Shown: positions 23,638-36,229 of the stretch, in pieces
Layout of the letters: every line of letters starts with the position of its first letter
How positions within the stretch are numbered: position 1 is the stretch's first letter
Source of the DNA: Prochilodus magdalenae
Lineage: Eukaryota > Chordata > Actinopteri > Characiformes > Prochilodontidae
Reading direction: 5' to 3'
DNA: 64,000 nt
NCBI GenBank assembly: GCA_024036415.1
Contig: JAMWET010006982.1
Coordinates: 62,001 to 126,000, forward strand
The notes under the pieces: generated by a model
Seen by the model: only the letters and a program-made list of their open reading frames with translations
What the model was told of the DNA's origin: nothing
The model's database searches: none
Made by a program: the position numbers and the translations under genes

Positions 23638-24644
23638 TTATTTGTGATATGCATTTAAAAACAAGTTGGCACTTAAGTTGAATGTAAAGCGGATATGAAG
23701 TAAAAGTGAAGATGACATAATTAAATAGAACAGCTAACTCTCTGTTGGTGCCATTATATTTCATCTGATTCTTTTGGCTCACTTACATGAGCTTACCAAA
23801 TGTGAGGTGACCTTGCCAAGGATATAACGAATGTTGCACTGGTAAGTCTCTCCCTGTATGACAGACTATAAAGTGAACATATAAGCCAGAGTTATTATGT
23901 TATAAAAATGGAGTTCCTGATCACCAGCTGAGTTGTCAGTCCACTGAGCCTGCTTTAGATTAAACAGTGTGCTAGACATGTGAGGTTCATGCATCCTTTA
24001 AGTTTTCCCAATTATAAAAACTGCCCTCTATAAGAACTACTTTTAAAAATGTACACATTTATGAAATAGAACTGCTTGTATATGCAGCTTCAAATATGTT
24101 ACATTAAACCTTTTTCCAAAAACAACTATATAGTAATTGTAGATCACTAAAAAAAGAAAATAAAGCAGGGATTTTGTACATTTTATATATATGTCATGAT
24201 TTAAATACCTGCATTCTTATTGCACAGGAAGGAACATCTTTATTATATTCATAATGTCAAAAAAATGTTGATATGAATGTTAATCATATTTAAATGTAAT
24301 TCAATATGTAATTCATTTATATATGTACTTATTTTTTTTATATTTAAACAAAACACCATAAAAATGTTGGTGCCATCCGTATTTATACATTTGTTGTAAG
24401 TGCCGCTGTTTAAAATGCACATAAATGCATGAATGAAAAACATAATATTATGCTGAAGTATAATTTTTAATTTTTTTAAATAAAAGTCTTAATAATTTCA
24501 AATGAAAGTTGAAAGATTTAGATTTATTATGAGATTAATTCTAAATTAAATAATAAATCTGTAATTCATGTCTTACACTTTCATGTCTTCACTAAGTGTC
24601 ATAAATTGAGGATTATGTCCGAAAATACAAGAAAATAGAGCTGA

Positions 24645-25190
24645 CTTGCCAAATGCTGAAGTGCATAACATTGAAATGGCCTGTCTTCTCTGGAATCACT
24701 CACTACAAGTTCAAAACTGCCTCTGGAAAGCATATATATAGCTATATATATATACATAGCTATAGCTGCACAGCTAAACACAAGCCAAAGACCACCATCC
24801 GCAAATGTCAACTGTAAAGGTTGTAAGTATACCATTTTGTGGAGGAGGGATAATGGTCTGGGACTTTTTGTAGTGGATGGGTTTGGGCTTGACCCCCCTT
24901 AGTCCCAAATTAATGCTACAGGCGAGACTTTGCTCCTGCACACAAAATAAGGTGAATGAAACAGGAACTCCAGTGGCAGCGAACCCCTTTGGGATGAACT
25001 GGAACATCGATTGTGAGCCAGGTCTTCTCATTTAACATCAGTATCTGACCTCACAAATGTGCTTTTGACTGAATGGGTAGTAATTCCTACAGACCAAATC
25101 CAAATTCTTTTTCCAGTTTTGGAATGGGACATCCAACAAGCTCAAAAAGGCATGATTTTCAGGTGTCCACATTCTTTTGGCCATATTGTG
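24645..25190 (+). pseudogene. Tc1-like transposon relic with intact 3' end
   Basis: This is a decayed element on the plus strand. The 5' part (CCAAATGCTGAAGTGCATAA) corresponds to the N-terminal third of a common fish Tc1 transposase. An internal gap filled by TA-rich sequence at 24730-24766 follows. From 24785 the catalytic-domain part resumes (GTTTGGTGGAGGAGGG-like, then TTTGGGATGAACTGGAAC for the LWDELE region, then CCTCACAAATG). The 3' non-coding tail GGAATGGGACATCCAACAAG and the terminal repeat GGTGTCCAC..CTTTTGGCCATATTGTG end at 25190. The first terminal repeat is gone. Deletions and stops make it inactive. Confidence 0.85.
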
Positions 25191-25289
25191 ACAGTTATTG
25201 CATACTTTGGCTTTTTATGTCTGAGAATTCATAAACCTGTCGATGATTTGGGAACAGTTGAGTCCATACATTTGATTTAAATCAGATGT

Positions 25290-25600
25290 TAAATTCCTAC
25301 CAAACTCATCAGAACAGCGCAGAAGAAGTGGATGAGAAGAAAGACACCGCACAGTCAGTTCAAAGAGCAGTAACAGGAAGGTTCACCACTGAGTCTGTAT
25401 CACTCTGAAATCTACTCCTTCATTTTATAATGGCCTGCCTGCTGCTTTACTTCCATACCTCTACTGCTCGCGGCACGAACAGAGGCCCAGGCTGCTACGA
25501 GCCGGTAGCATGATGAGTAATGTGCTCTGACATTCAGGAGGCCAACAAAGCCAATTAAACTCATGAAAGGAAGAGATCAGGTTTCCTTTTACGTGAAAGC
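25290..25600. other. complex non-repetitive stretch, possible conserved element
   Basis: Compared with its AT-rich surroundings, this sequence is less repetitive and has higher GC content (including TGCTCGCGGCACGAACAGAGG). It has no open frame of note. It might be a conserved non-coding regulatory element of the versican region. This is a guess from composition only. Confidence 0.2.
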
Positions 25601-26785
25601 TTGGAAAAAATGAAGCAATCATAGATTATGGATGTAATGTAACACATGGCAAAAACTCTGAATATGGAAAAAATATAAAAGGGGAAATTGTTTCAAGGTT
25701 TTAATAAAGACAGTTGTATGTGAGATGTTTCACTGCACCAAGTGTCAAAAGGATAAGCTGAAGAGGAAAGCAAATACATTAAACAAGGAGCCGCGAAAGC
25801 AGTGTCTAACCATTCCAATTACATGACCACATGGTATTGCCCATCTATACAATGACAAACTATAAAAGCTTACATCTGAAAAGCTTTGTAATGCTCTTTA
25901 AGCTACTAGGGCTATTCAAATTAGCAGTGCAGCTATAATTTTATCCATAAAACTATGTGCACTAGGTCTGCATTAAATGTGACTGAAAGCCAGTCATCTC
26001 TTTATTAACATGAATGTGTGGTGGAAATTGACAACACTGAAAAAATAAAAAGAGTTCAGTGAAAACAACCAGAATCATGTTACTACATGAAAAATGAAAA
26101 AGTGAAACCTTTGGAAAGATCAAAATAGTTGTTGCACAACAGTCGAGTCAAATCAAGTCCAACCCGACTTCATGAATAAACCACAAGAGAAGGGAACACT
26201 TTGCAGCAAGCGACTGTAAAAATCTGGCTTTAAAAATCTGTGATGAAACCAAACTTCACATGTAAAGAGAGCGTGACGTGCCCTTTCCAACAAGCCCTAG
26301 ATCGGATTGCAAGCCGCCAGGAAATTGGAGATTCAGACCCCCAAATCACAAGGCTCGTCAAGTGGTATCTTCTCTGCGGCGTCCATGTTATTAACGTCAT
26401 GATCACAAGTAGTTGACTTTAAGCTTAAAGCATTAACAGGGTGTGGTAAAGTCCATGTCGCAGTTAATGAAACAAGAAAGACATTTTTTACTCTGTTTCT
26501 CCCACTAGCTAGGACTATCACACAAACCCACCAGGCATTTTTTCCTCTTCAGCTTCCATTGATGAACAGCTGTGGAATACCCAGGGTTCAAACTCACAAG
26601 ACCATTGCACCACATCACTACAGTTGATTTATTTTTTAAAGTTTAAACAACAAATATTTCTTGACAAGAGGAAATGACTTCTAAATAATTAAAAAAATCT
26701 GAACAATTTACAGAGCTTGTGGTGCAATGGGCTAAGCATTCACTCATACTATATGAGGTAATGTTGAGATACCCATGGTAAAATA

Positions 26786-27262
26786 TTCCTCCAGTAAAAG
26801 TAAAAGTTCCACTTGAGTAAAAGTACTAAAGTATATGCCTTTAAATGTACTTAAGTATGAAAAGTAACTGTACCATGCTGTAATATGGCTCTAATGTCCT
26901 ATTATAATTTCTGGAATAGAGTCTTAATCAACTTATTTTAGATCAAAGGAAACTTTTAATAGAAGGTCATTCATTAATCTGACTCTGATGTCTATTAAAA
27001 TGACCATAATCACAAAACACTGAAGAAGAACAGTTTCCATTATCTAGTACCAAGCTCTGTCCAACATGAGCACATAAGCCAAAAGGAAGGATAGATTTGG
27101 CCATAATGTAGTAGAAAGTAAGATATTTGACTTTGTCATGTAGTGGAGGTAAAGCAAAAAGTCCCACAGAATGGAAATACTTCAGTAAGGATATACCAAA
27201 ACAACTACAAAGTACAGTAACCAACACTTTTACTTCCTTACTGTCTATCACTGTCCAAAACA
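26786..27262. repeat. non-autonomous DNA-transposon-like repeat (AGTAAAAGTACT type)
   Basis: The left end (AGTAAAAGTAAAAGTTCC, then GAGTAAAAGTACTAAAGTA and GTACTTAAGTATGAAAAGTA) is typical of a short hAT-like repeat widespread in fishes. The right end carries AACACTTTTACTTCCTTACT, an imperfect inverted counterpart. Boundaries are approximate. Confidence 0.55.
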
Positions 27263-29228
27263 GATAGTCTAAAAGTAGAAATAGCCTGCAGAGTGTTGGA
27301 AAGAGATCAAGCTAACTGGAAAAACCAGTGTTTACCTTACTGAGAGATTAAATACTCTGAGAGTTGGAAGGACCCTTTACTAGACTAGAAGTGAATTGAA
27401 GATAAACTCTAATGTCTTCTCATTTTGATAGTGTAAAATTAGGCTGCTTCTGTTAGAGTAGGAAATTGAACTTTTCCATATGGGGTCAGCATATAATCTT
27501 AAAAGTTATATAAGCAAAGTTATTATGCAAGTTGATCAGACAGGCACTTGCACAGCCTCAGGGTAAAAGGGCAAAGGCTTAGGGCCCCCCTGGGCTCATA
27601 CACGTGCCTTCGTCCAGGCCTAGAACCATTCAGGATCCCTTATTATTTATTATTTATATTACTAAGTGATAGTTTTCAGTAAGAGTCGGTTAAAAGAATT
27701 AGATGAATATATCACTTTATTATTAGGCCCACATTCGTATATATTATTCTATCATTCTTATATATTATATCAAGAACCTGAACAGTGGTACCAAAACACA
27801 GCTGGTTAGGGCAGCTTTAAGGGAAGCTTATCATATGGACAGAAAGGTGCAACATTCCTGTGTGCAGCCAATTAAACTGAATGCGGTGGGGTTATTTTGA
27901 AAATGGCTCAAATGAGGCTGTGTTTTTCAGAACACTGCATGAGGTAAAGGTGGTATATGTCTCTTGGGTTTACTGTAGGTTCACCATTGACCCTTACATG
28001 TACAGAAAAGATCCTCAGAGACAAAAGGTTAGAGAAGCTACTAAATTTGCCCATTATGCATGAAAAGCTATATGTCCAAAAGGAGGCAGATTTAATCCAG
28101 AGTGACTGTTTGAAGAGATTAAAGGACAGTAAATTACCCACAATGCACAGGAAGAAACAGAATCAAACCAAACAAGATGCAAAAATCAGAAACTGTAAGA
28201 TAAATACACAATGCATTAATAACCACTGGAGGTTTGGGCCTGGGCTTAGTTTATTCAGAGGTTAGCACACTTCTGTGCTACATTTACTTGCTACTTGTGG
28301 TTCACCAAAAAGCAAGCTCCTCAGCAATAGCTCACACCCTTCACAGTGACCACTAATTTGTTTGGTAATCTCTTTCACCCTTCACACTGTAAATGGAATT
28401 CATCCTTCAAAACATTTTTTGGTCTGATGCTACAAATCAAAAGGAAAATGAGCCAAACAACCTAAGCCTTCAGTTTAAAGCTCCAGTCACATCTAACCAG
28501 GGCCTTGGAAACACTGGCTCAGAATGGCTTAGCAGTTGCTTGAAGCACACAAAAAACATCATGCTGCATAGCTTAAAGACTCTTTAGAAGATGCAGCTCA
28601 CTAGTATCTTGTTTGGAACATAGTCACAATAATTGCAACCATCTCAGCAGCCATCACAATGAGACCTGGTAACCTCTTTGATCAGTTCAGAATCAAAGAA
28701 AATAGATGTGGTTTATTGGAAATGGAAATGCTAACCACTTAGCATTTAGCTAGCCAGCTGATACTAACATGATAATTGTTTGAATGGATGTACAGTCCAG
28801 CATTAGCTCTGCTTGGTTAGCTTGTTGCATTATGTTCTACACACAGACACTCAGAAAATTAAAGGAAGGATCAAAATAGGGGTGTCTTAGTAAGGTGTTA
28901 AGGCACCACATGACACAAGAACAGCTTCAGGTTTATGCACTGCAGTCTGTCTATGTAGTTGTTAGTGAACTGGTGCAATCTAATCATACAATGGCTTGAC
29001 ATTCTAATTCACCTAAAAGGCAGATGCTATTTAATTTTTTTATTACATATCATATTAACGAACAGGCATCACAGTTATTAACAGTGGTTTTAACCCAATT
29101 TCCAATGCTATTTAATAATTTTCCCTAGATTTAAATGGAGATGCAAGATGCAAGCCAGGTAAAAAGGTTTTGTGACTAGAATTTCTACCATCTGTGACCT
29201 AGTAAAGAATCTTTGTTTAGTGGTATTT
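27263..29228. other. non-coding stretch, no recognisable feature
   Basis: AT-rich sequence with short accidental frames on both strands. I see no gene, transposon end or structured RNA. Confidence 0.5.
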
Positions 29229-29284
29229 TTTTTTTTTTTTTTTGGTGTGACAGATCAGATATCAGCCTGTGTATATGTATAGAT

Positions 29285-29285
<1 letters not shown>

Positions 29286-29379
<94 letters not shown>

Positions 29380-29380
29380 T
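29286..29380. repeat. (GATA)n microsatellite
   Basis: More than 20 GATA units, flanked by imperfect GATATA units to 29402 and by a poly(T) run at about 29227-29243. The Ser-Ile-Tyr-Leu repeat frames on the minus strand are artefacts of this array. Confidence 0.97.
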
Positions 29381-30929
29381 TGATATAGATATAGATATAG
29401 ATAGAATAGCACAATATACATGATATTATATAGCCAAAACGATACAAAATGTGAAAATAGCTGGCTAGCTAGCTACTAGCTATTTACTGGGGAACATGAA
29501 TGTATTGCATGCAGCTTTATATTTGAATTGCCTTGTGTTGAGATGCATGTAAACTCACATGTAAATATAAAGTCTTTATTATGTAGAGCCAGATTTACCA
29601 AAGTTTCGACAAAAACATTATCATCTCCTTTCCAGCACAGGACTTCCTTTCAAAATATCAACATTTATTGACACTGATTGAAGAAAATCTTTGCCAGCAT
29701 ATTTTAAATGTGTCTACAGAATCAGGAGGCTCTTCATGTGGTTCTCAACAAGCTAGAAGAGAAGATTACACAAGGGAAAACATTCATCTTTCTGAAAGTC
29801 AGCGGCTAATGTGCAGATGGGTAAACGCTAATCAACAAAGCATGTGCTCTTGGAGAAGCTGAATGGAGCACTGTTAATTCTGTAAATACTGTCCTACCAT
29901 ACCCAAGGCTTGTTTTAAAACTAGAAGCTGTAGATTAATTCTGTTGTAGGTTTAATACTGTCTACGACAGTGTATACAGATTTAAGAAAGAACATTTTAC
30001 ACATGAGGCAAATAAAATGTTTTTGGTCTGGCCAATCAGCAAACACACGGATAAACAAGTCTGAAATAACACAATGCAAGCTATGATTCTTAAAAAGCCA
30101 TTAACATGTGGTCTCTACACTGATGTACCTACTGCATGTACCTACTGTACCTACTAATACATGTTTAAAACAGTTCAGTGATTTTTCAATTTTGCTTTAT
30201 ACCATATTAAACCATATTACTAAGACTTAAAGTCTGATATAAAAACATAATAACTCTGTTATCACTGGCTTTCCTGTATTGAATATAATGATTATATACA
30301 TATTTGTGTGTGCTATACATAGCGTAAGGCTCAAAGCTGTGTATTTGTACTGTTGCATAAATAAAAGGCCATCGCAAGGATGTTATGTGGACATGTTATA
30401 TTAAATGTACAGCAATATGTGGTTCAGCATGGTCCCACCAGATTCACTGTCCTCAGTTCCTTTAAAAGAAGCAGAAAGGTGACCCCAAATGACCCTTGAG
30501 TCATCACTCTTTAGACCCAACTCCACCCCCTTATGACTTTCCTTTCAAGACCTATTTGTGTCTCTGTTGAAGTCAACTTTAGTAAATCAAGTAAATAATA
30601 ATAAGCAGCAAGCCACATCATAGCTGCAGTACTGTCTCCAGCATCCATTAGCTGCAAGAATGTTTACACAGGGCCTCTATCTCTGATTGTGATCGCACTG
30701 TGGAAAAGTCTGAGAACATCCATCCTTTATTTAAATTACTGTGACATGGTCTGAAAAAAAAATCCACACTTGTTTCTGTCTATCCTTCCACTGTGAGAAG
30801 ACAACTCAACACTATGGGTCTGAAAGGACACGTAGTGGTCAAGAAGCTGACACAAGAAATGTAAATACAAATGCAAAATAAATCATTTTGCAAAAATAGT
30901 TGTACCTAAAAGGAATCAACCGACATGGT

Positions 30930-31420
30930 GGGTAGGTTTGACATTGTGAGACATGTACATGTTATGTCAGCCAGAATGTGCCTTATTGCTGTACCTGACT
31001 GACCCAACAGCCACAACTGAGGACAATCAGCGAGCAGTGGTGCCCTCTATGACTGCCCTTAACACCATATTAACCTAGCCAAAGACAGCAATAGTGTTGG
31101 GCCAGGCTGTCATGTAGTGGCTCTCAATGGCAGTGAGTCATTTTCAGTGACGAGTGCTGCTTTTGTCTTAATGGAGAAAACCAACATGTCCATGTTTGGA
31201 GGCTCCATGGTCAGTGCCAAGATGAATGTTTTGTTGTCATATGTCACATGTCCAGAAGGCCTGGTATCACTCCACCTCCACCCCTAATGCAAACTCGTGA
31301 GAGTATCCCAGCTGCATGGGATGGAACCTCTACAATTCCATGCTAAGACATCTGGCATGTTGCGTTAGCCACATAGTATGCCATACTAAGACATGCTACT
31401 TCTGTATGTGTAGTTCAAAA
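30930..31420 (+). pseudogene. diverged Tc1-like transposase remnant
   Basis: In one plus-strand frame, 31140-31230 reads FSDECCFCLNGE, then HVHVWRLHG, then DECFVV. This matches the pattern around the second catalytic aspartate of Tc1-type DDE transposases (W-S-D-E-S-x-F followed by V-W-R-x-x-G). Flanking sequence is interrupted by stops in that frame and no inverted repeats were found. It is an old relic unrelated at the nucleotide level to the other Tc1 elements here. Confidence 0.6.
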
Positions 31421-32863
31421 ACTACTGACCATATCAGTCTAACTTTATCATCATTTATTGTTCCTGGTGACCTTTATCTTTCTTCCCAATAGCATTGCTA
31501 TCTGACAGTCCCTTCTGGATGCAACTATTCTTTTAACTAAGAGTGCATGCACAGTATAACACTGCTGATGAAGTTGCCCACTTCTAAACGTCATTGAATG
31601 ACTTCTGTGTAATTCTGACTGTAAAAATACATGAAGGGGCGGTCTCTGGTTTATGTACTGTATTTTATGTTCTTAATATAAGGCAATTCATGAATAGAAT
31701 ATACTGTGATTTTTAATGTTGCTTTTTATATGGGCCTCTTTGTGTTCTCTTTAGCAGCACCGTGTTGAATAAGGCATGAATAAGCCTTTAAAAGGACTTT
31801 GGCACATTAGACTCAAGTCATTACTCAGAGCAGAATCCCACTTGTGCACGTTTAACAAAAGTGCAATGATGTCAGTAAACAGCTTTACAAGGCTACATTT
31901 TCACAAATACGCTGAGTGTCTCATTCGAAAGTCGCTGTTGAGATATCACAGACTGAGAGCCTGTAAGAGACTTTGTCTTAAATGGAGCTCAAGAGCCCCA
32001 AGCCATAGAGAGTGATGAACGTGGGCCAGGACTAAAGCAGTTCTGTTCTCTCTGAAGTGTGGCTCTGCATAATAGGTGCTTTAGCTGAGCCAAGACCTGT
32101 GGTGATGATAACAGAACCAGGCTGATGCAATAGAAAGGCCGCAAAAACGTGCACTGCAATGACTTCACGACAACCATGACTTTTTTTACTATGGATGTTG
32201 CGACACATGTGCACTACAGAGACTAGGCCAAACACACAGAGCACTGACCACTGAGGAGACTGGGCTTGTGGTCTGAATGCAGGTGGAAGACATGCTCCAG
32301 ATCTGCGGTTAGGGAACACCCCACTCACAGTCCCAGATGATATCCTTGGAAATATGTTACATCATATTATTCATAGTACTGGGGTGTCCATGTGGTCAAC
32401 AACTGGAATCAATGTGAGTGAATGACGGTGTATGTTTATTAAAAAGAGGCAGAGTAAAAGAGACAAAGAGGCACAGTGTACCTATGATACATTTCCCTAA
32501 ACATGAGTCTAGTTAAAACATGGTTTAATGTGCCCCTGTGATTAAACCAAATGGCAAGTCTGCTACACACTATAGAATAAATATGCTGTTCAGCAAATAC
32601 TAACTGGGCACATATTCCCTGAATAAAATTACAGCCAGTTGGGCTAGCATTTTAGACTGATGAAGGTCTTATGTAATAACCTGAAAGTTTGGATGTATGA
32701 CTATAGGCAAAATAATTAATTAGTGTTAAACCTTTGCCATATGTGGTTTCACCAGCTGTAATAGGGACAAACTGAGCACTGGGGTAAAACATTGGCCTTA
32801 TGAAGCATTAAAGGCTACTAATGCTAATGGCAGCCCCTGTGGAGAATTTCTAGCCTGCTTAAT

Positions 32864-32944
32864 GTGAGTGAGTGAGTGAGTGAGTGAGTGAGTGAGTGAG
32901 TGAGTGAGTGAGTGAGTGAGTGAGTGAGTGAGTGAGTGAGTGAG
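32864..32944. repeat. (GTGA)n microsatellite
   Basis: A perfect tetranucleotide array of about 20 units with no interruptions. Confidence 0.97.
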
Positions 32945-34429
32945 CATGAATGTCAAAGGTATTCTTAAACATGCACTTTGTTTGTTGATTGAAGTTAAAA
33001 TAGGTTAACACATTCTTTATAGATATATAGACATTGTGATGCAGTATGATTGTTTATTAGCTTAATTTACCTTAGTGAAAATGAAAAATAAAGCAAAAAA
33101 TGTGGCTTGTGCAAAAATAAACCCAGTTTGTTCACTTATTTTATCCTTTTATCAACAAAACTTGCCAAAGCCTGTACATGTTTAAAACTATACCTACATT
33201 AATCATATTTTTATGATAAGCTTTACATTTGCCTGTATTTTGTTAATATGTTCATGTTCTGTGGTGATTACTTAATAAAGAATAAATGTAATAATGTGTT
33301 TGTCATTTATGATTTTCCATGTGCATGTTAATATAGTACATGCATAGGTTTTTACTGGGTCTGCAAAGTCTGGAAAAGTATGGATGCTCCACTGATACCA
33401 AATGTCACTAATTGTTTTGTTAAGAGAAGAAAATCAAAACTCCAAAAGCCAGTACATGACTAACATGACTAGCGACCTAAGCTTTGATCAGCTATGCACT
33501 CAAACTGTCAAATATTGTCAAATTGTCACTAAACCATAATTAACATTTCATTAATTGCAGAAAATGTGTGTTTTCATAAAATCACTTACATACTGATTTT
33601 CAGACTTTGGGACACTTGACATCTGTCCACTCACTATGTGGCCATGAAGGCGTGGATGTTAGTTTGCATATGAATGGCAGAGACATGTCCTGGCCAATAT
33701 TTTGGGAGAATAGAATTGTCCCTATCAATATTCAAACAAACTGTTTGCATTATCTTTGGAGTTATGTCATATTAAATAGTCATATTCCTTACAGCAGAGT
33801 CTTGCCTGTAGAGGCGAACATGCTCAGCAAATCTGCCAAGTTAAGACAACATGTAGGCATGCTAGCATTTGATTGGCTGAAAGTGAAAGGGTCACGTCAC
33901 AATGTGCAAATATATAACACCACACCATGTATAAAACCACGTAAAACTCTGTTTTGGTAATGACATGAAAACATGAGAGCATTTTTTGAGTAAATAAATG
34001 TTTTAAAGTGAATTCCTCTGCTTTGCATTAAAATAAAAATATAAAAAACAATTAAAAGGACACATAAAATCATAACATTTATGAAAAAAATCATAAAATC
34101 CAGATCTGCGTCACCCGAGTACTGATCACACACCTGTTGTTAATCAAGTCTGTTTGTACATATACTCCTCTCTCACACTGGTCCATTGTGAAGTATTTCC
34201 ACACACTTGCTGAGTGTTTCTCCCTATCGTTATTCTTGTTAGCTTCTCTAGTTTGACTCTGTTTTGACTTTTTGGGTTACTCTTTTGTCTTTTCTTATTT
34301 GATACTGTTGCTGGTCTGATTGTTTGCCTGGTTTTGACTTCTGCCTATTTTCTTACTCTGATTCTGTCCTTGCCCCTTTGTCATGTCCGCTCAGCGCACA
34401 CCACAATCTGTCTGTACATCAACACACAA

Positions 34430-35060
34430 ACTATAAAGTAGCACTCATTGAATTATGCAGTCACCTTTAAAACAACCTTGAAAATGAAACTTTACTTGTA
34501 ATTAAGGTTGATATAACAAGATTTCTTTCTAAGCAATTTTGGATGAATTCTATTGGAATGTCTACCATGAATATTCACTAAATTAAAAAGGGGCACTAGA
34601 GCCTTTAAACTGTGGCAAAAAGAGATACAAGCTTTTTGTGCAGAAAAACATATATTAGAGTTGCTGATATGGCAAAAGGGGCGGCGCAGTGGATCAGTGG
34701 ACAGCGTTGTTGCCCGTCACCCTGGGTGGGGTGTCCGGGTTCATTCTGTGTGGAGTTTGCATGTTCTTCTCATGTCTGTATGGGTTTCCTTCCACATTCC
34801 AAAGACATGCTGTCAGGTTAATTGGAAATGCTCCCCCTGGGTGTGAGTGTGTATGATTGTGTATGTCTGGCTGTGCCTGCTCTGTGATGGATTGGTGGCC
34901 CGTCCAGTGAGTGATATGGCAAAAATATAATATTGTGATAAATCAGGAGTACATGTAGTATATCAGGAGATTTAGTGTTTAGACATCTAATGTGTTGGAA
35001 CTGTTAAGTGTAAGCCTGTAGAGTCTTTAAGATAACCAGCAACATCCACTGGAGCCTGCA
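34430..35060. repeat. MITE-like repeat, copy 1, split by a SINE
   Basis: This is homologous to the element at 62309-62843. Shared blocks are ACTATAAA..TAGC.C, TTTCTAAGCAA, CCATGAATATT, GATATGGCAA..ATA..TATTGTGATA, and TTGGAACTGTTAAG followed by AAGCCTGTAGAGTCTTTAAG. A SINE interrupts it at 34678-34911. Neither terminal repeat is well preserved in this copy. Confidence 0.75.
34678..34911 (+). mobile_element. tRNA-derived SINE with perfect 13-bp target duplication
   Basis: The element begins GGGGCGGCGCAGTGGATCAG, a tRNA-like head with A-box and B-box-like segments. It continues with CTGTGTGGAGTTTGCATGTTC, TGGGTTTCCTTCC, CCAAAGACATGCTGTCAGGTTAATTGG-type sequence and GTGATGGATTGGTGGCCCGTCCAG. 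This body is shared by common fish SINEs of the zebrafish DANA type. The sequence TGATATGGCAAAA is present exactly at 34665-34677 and again at 34912-34924, which defines the insertion. It lies inside an older repeat. The perfect duplication suggests fairly recent activity. Confidence 0.9.
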
Positions 35061-36129
35061 GCTAGATATACGATGTGAAATCACTGGTTTTCTGTAGGAT
35101 TTGCAGAGTAGACGGTAGATGGTCCATCTGTTCCTGAGTCACATTTAAACTTCTGTTAAAATCTCACGACTTTAACAGCAGTATTTAAGATGTTTAAGAT
35201 GTTTCACCATTTCGGTTTGTTATAGACGTATAGCACAGTTGCTTGCACTGCTTGGCAGACAGTTGTCCCGTTGTAAACGACACTGTATAATCCCACCACA
35301 GTGAATTCTCACAGTCGCAGTACATGCTGATGATGCAATGCGTTACACCCATTCTCTCCTATGTCAACACGCCGATCCTAGGAAAAAAGACGCATGAGGA
35401 GGGGGAATGGCGCATCTGGCACGATAAAGAGAGCCCCGGCTTACTGTAAATGAGCAAAGTGCTGAGGCACATAGAAAGAAAGTAAGTGGAAAGAAAGTGT
35501 GTGTGCGCGCGTGTGTGACATTTTCCAGAATAATGTTCTAAGCCTATTATACTGAACACATTGTAAGCCGTAAACAAACAGATGAGGTGGCAACCGCAAT
35601 ACAACATCTTCTGTACATACTCACACATCCTGCTAACCACATATTATTCCACTTAGAGTCCCTAAAACAATGCACTCTATGTTTTTCAGCTGGTCTACAT
35701 TTGCAGCACAATTAAAGAGTATAGCTAGGTTGTCACTGCGTTTCCTGCAACGTTTATGAGAAACTCGACACATGCAGGTTTGTAGGAAATTACACACATG
35801 CACACATCGCTCACGTTTATATGGTGTCTACCAGTACTTAGAACCAAGGGCTTGTAAAGCCTGATCTTCCAAGAACTTGAGAAGAGGCCTTGCGCCGATA
35901 CTGCTTGAACACTGCTGTTTGCAATTTCCACAAATAGTGAGGGACCAGTAGGGAAACAAGTAAAGGGTTAGCAGGGCTGCTCTGAGTCACTCTTGCTAAT
36001 GTTCATGACTGCCCCACACACACACACACATGCACATGAACTTGCCGAATCTACTTTGAAACCCATAGATGTAATTTTTCATCAACAACTCAATATAATA
36101 TCAGACTTTTCAACTTGTAGCGTGCCCAC

Positions 36130-36229
36130 AATGCAGTGACACTGACATGGTGTGAGCTGGTGTGAGTCTATCAGACACAGCAGTGCTGCTGGAGTGTTTA
36201 AGCACTGCTACCTGCAGGTCCACCTTGTA
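36130..36229. repeat. palindromic interspersed repeat, copy 2 (left part)
   Basis: This is the left portion of the repeat, ending in GGTCCACCTTGTA where the Tc1-like element is inserted. It includes GCAGTGACACTGACATGG and CAGACACAGCAGTGCTGCTGGAG. The latter is the inverted complement of CTCCAGCTGCACTGCTGTGTCTG at about 37796-37818 in the right part, so the empty element would form a large imperfect hairpin. Confidence 0.8.

Noticed and set aside
29185..29447. Ser-Ile-Tyr-Leu repeat proteins
   Set aside because: They are produced by the (GATA)n array read in different frames.
32864..32944. Possible CRISPR-like regular array
   Set aside because: It is a simple tetranucleotide tandem repeat without spacers, and the window is eukaryotic.
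34678..34760. Functional tRNA gene
   Set aside because: The tRNA-like head is part of a SINE with target duplications, and the cloverleaf is not intact.
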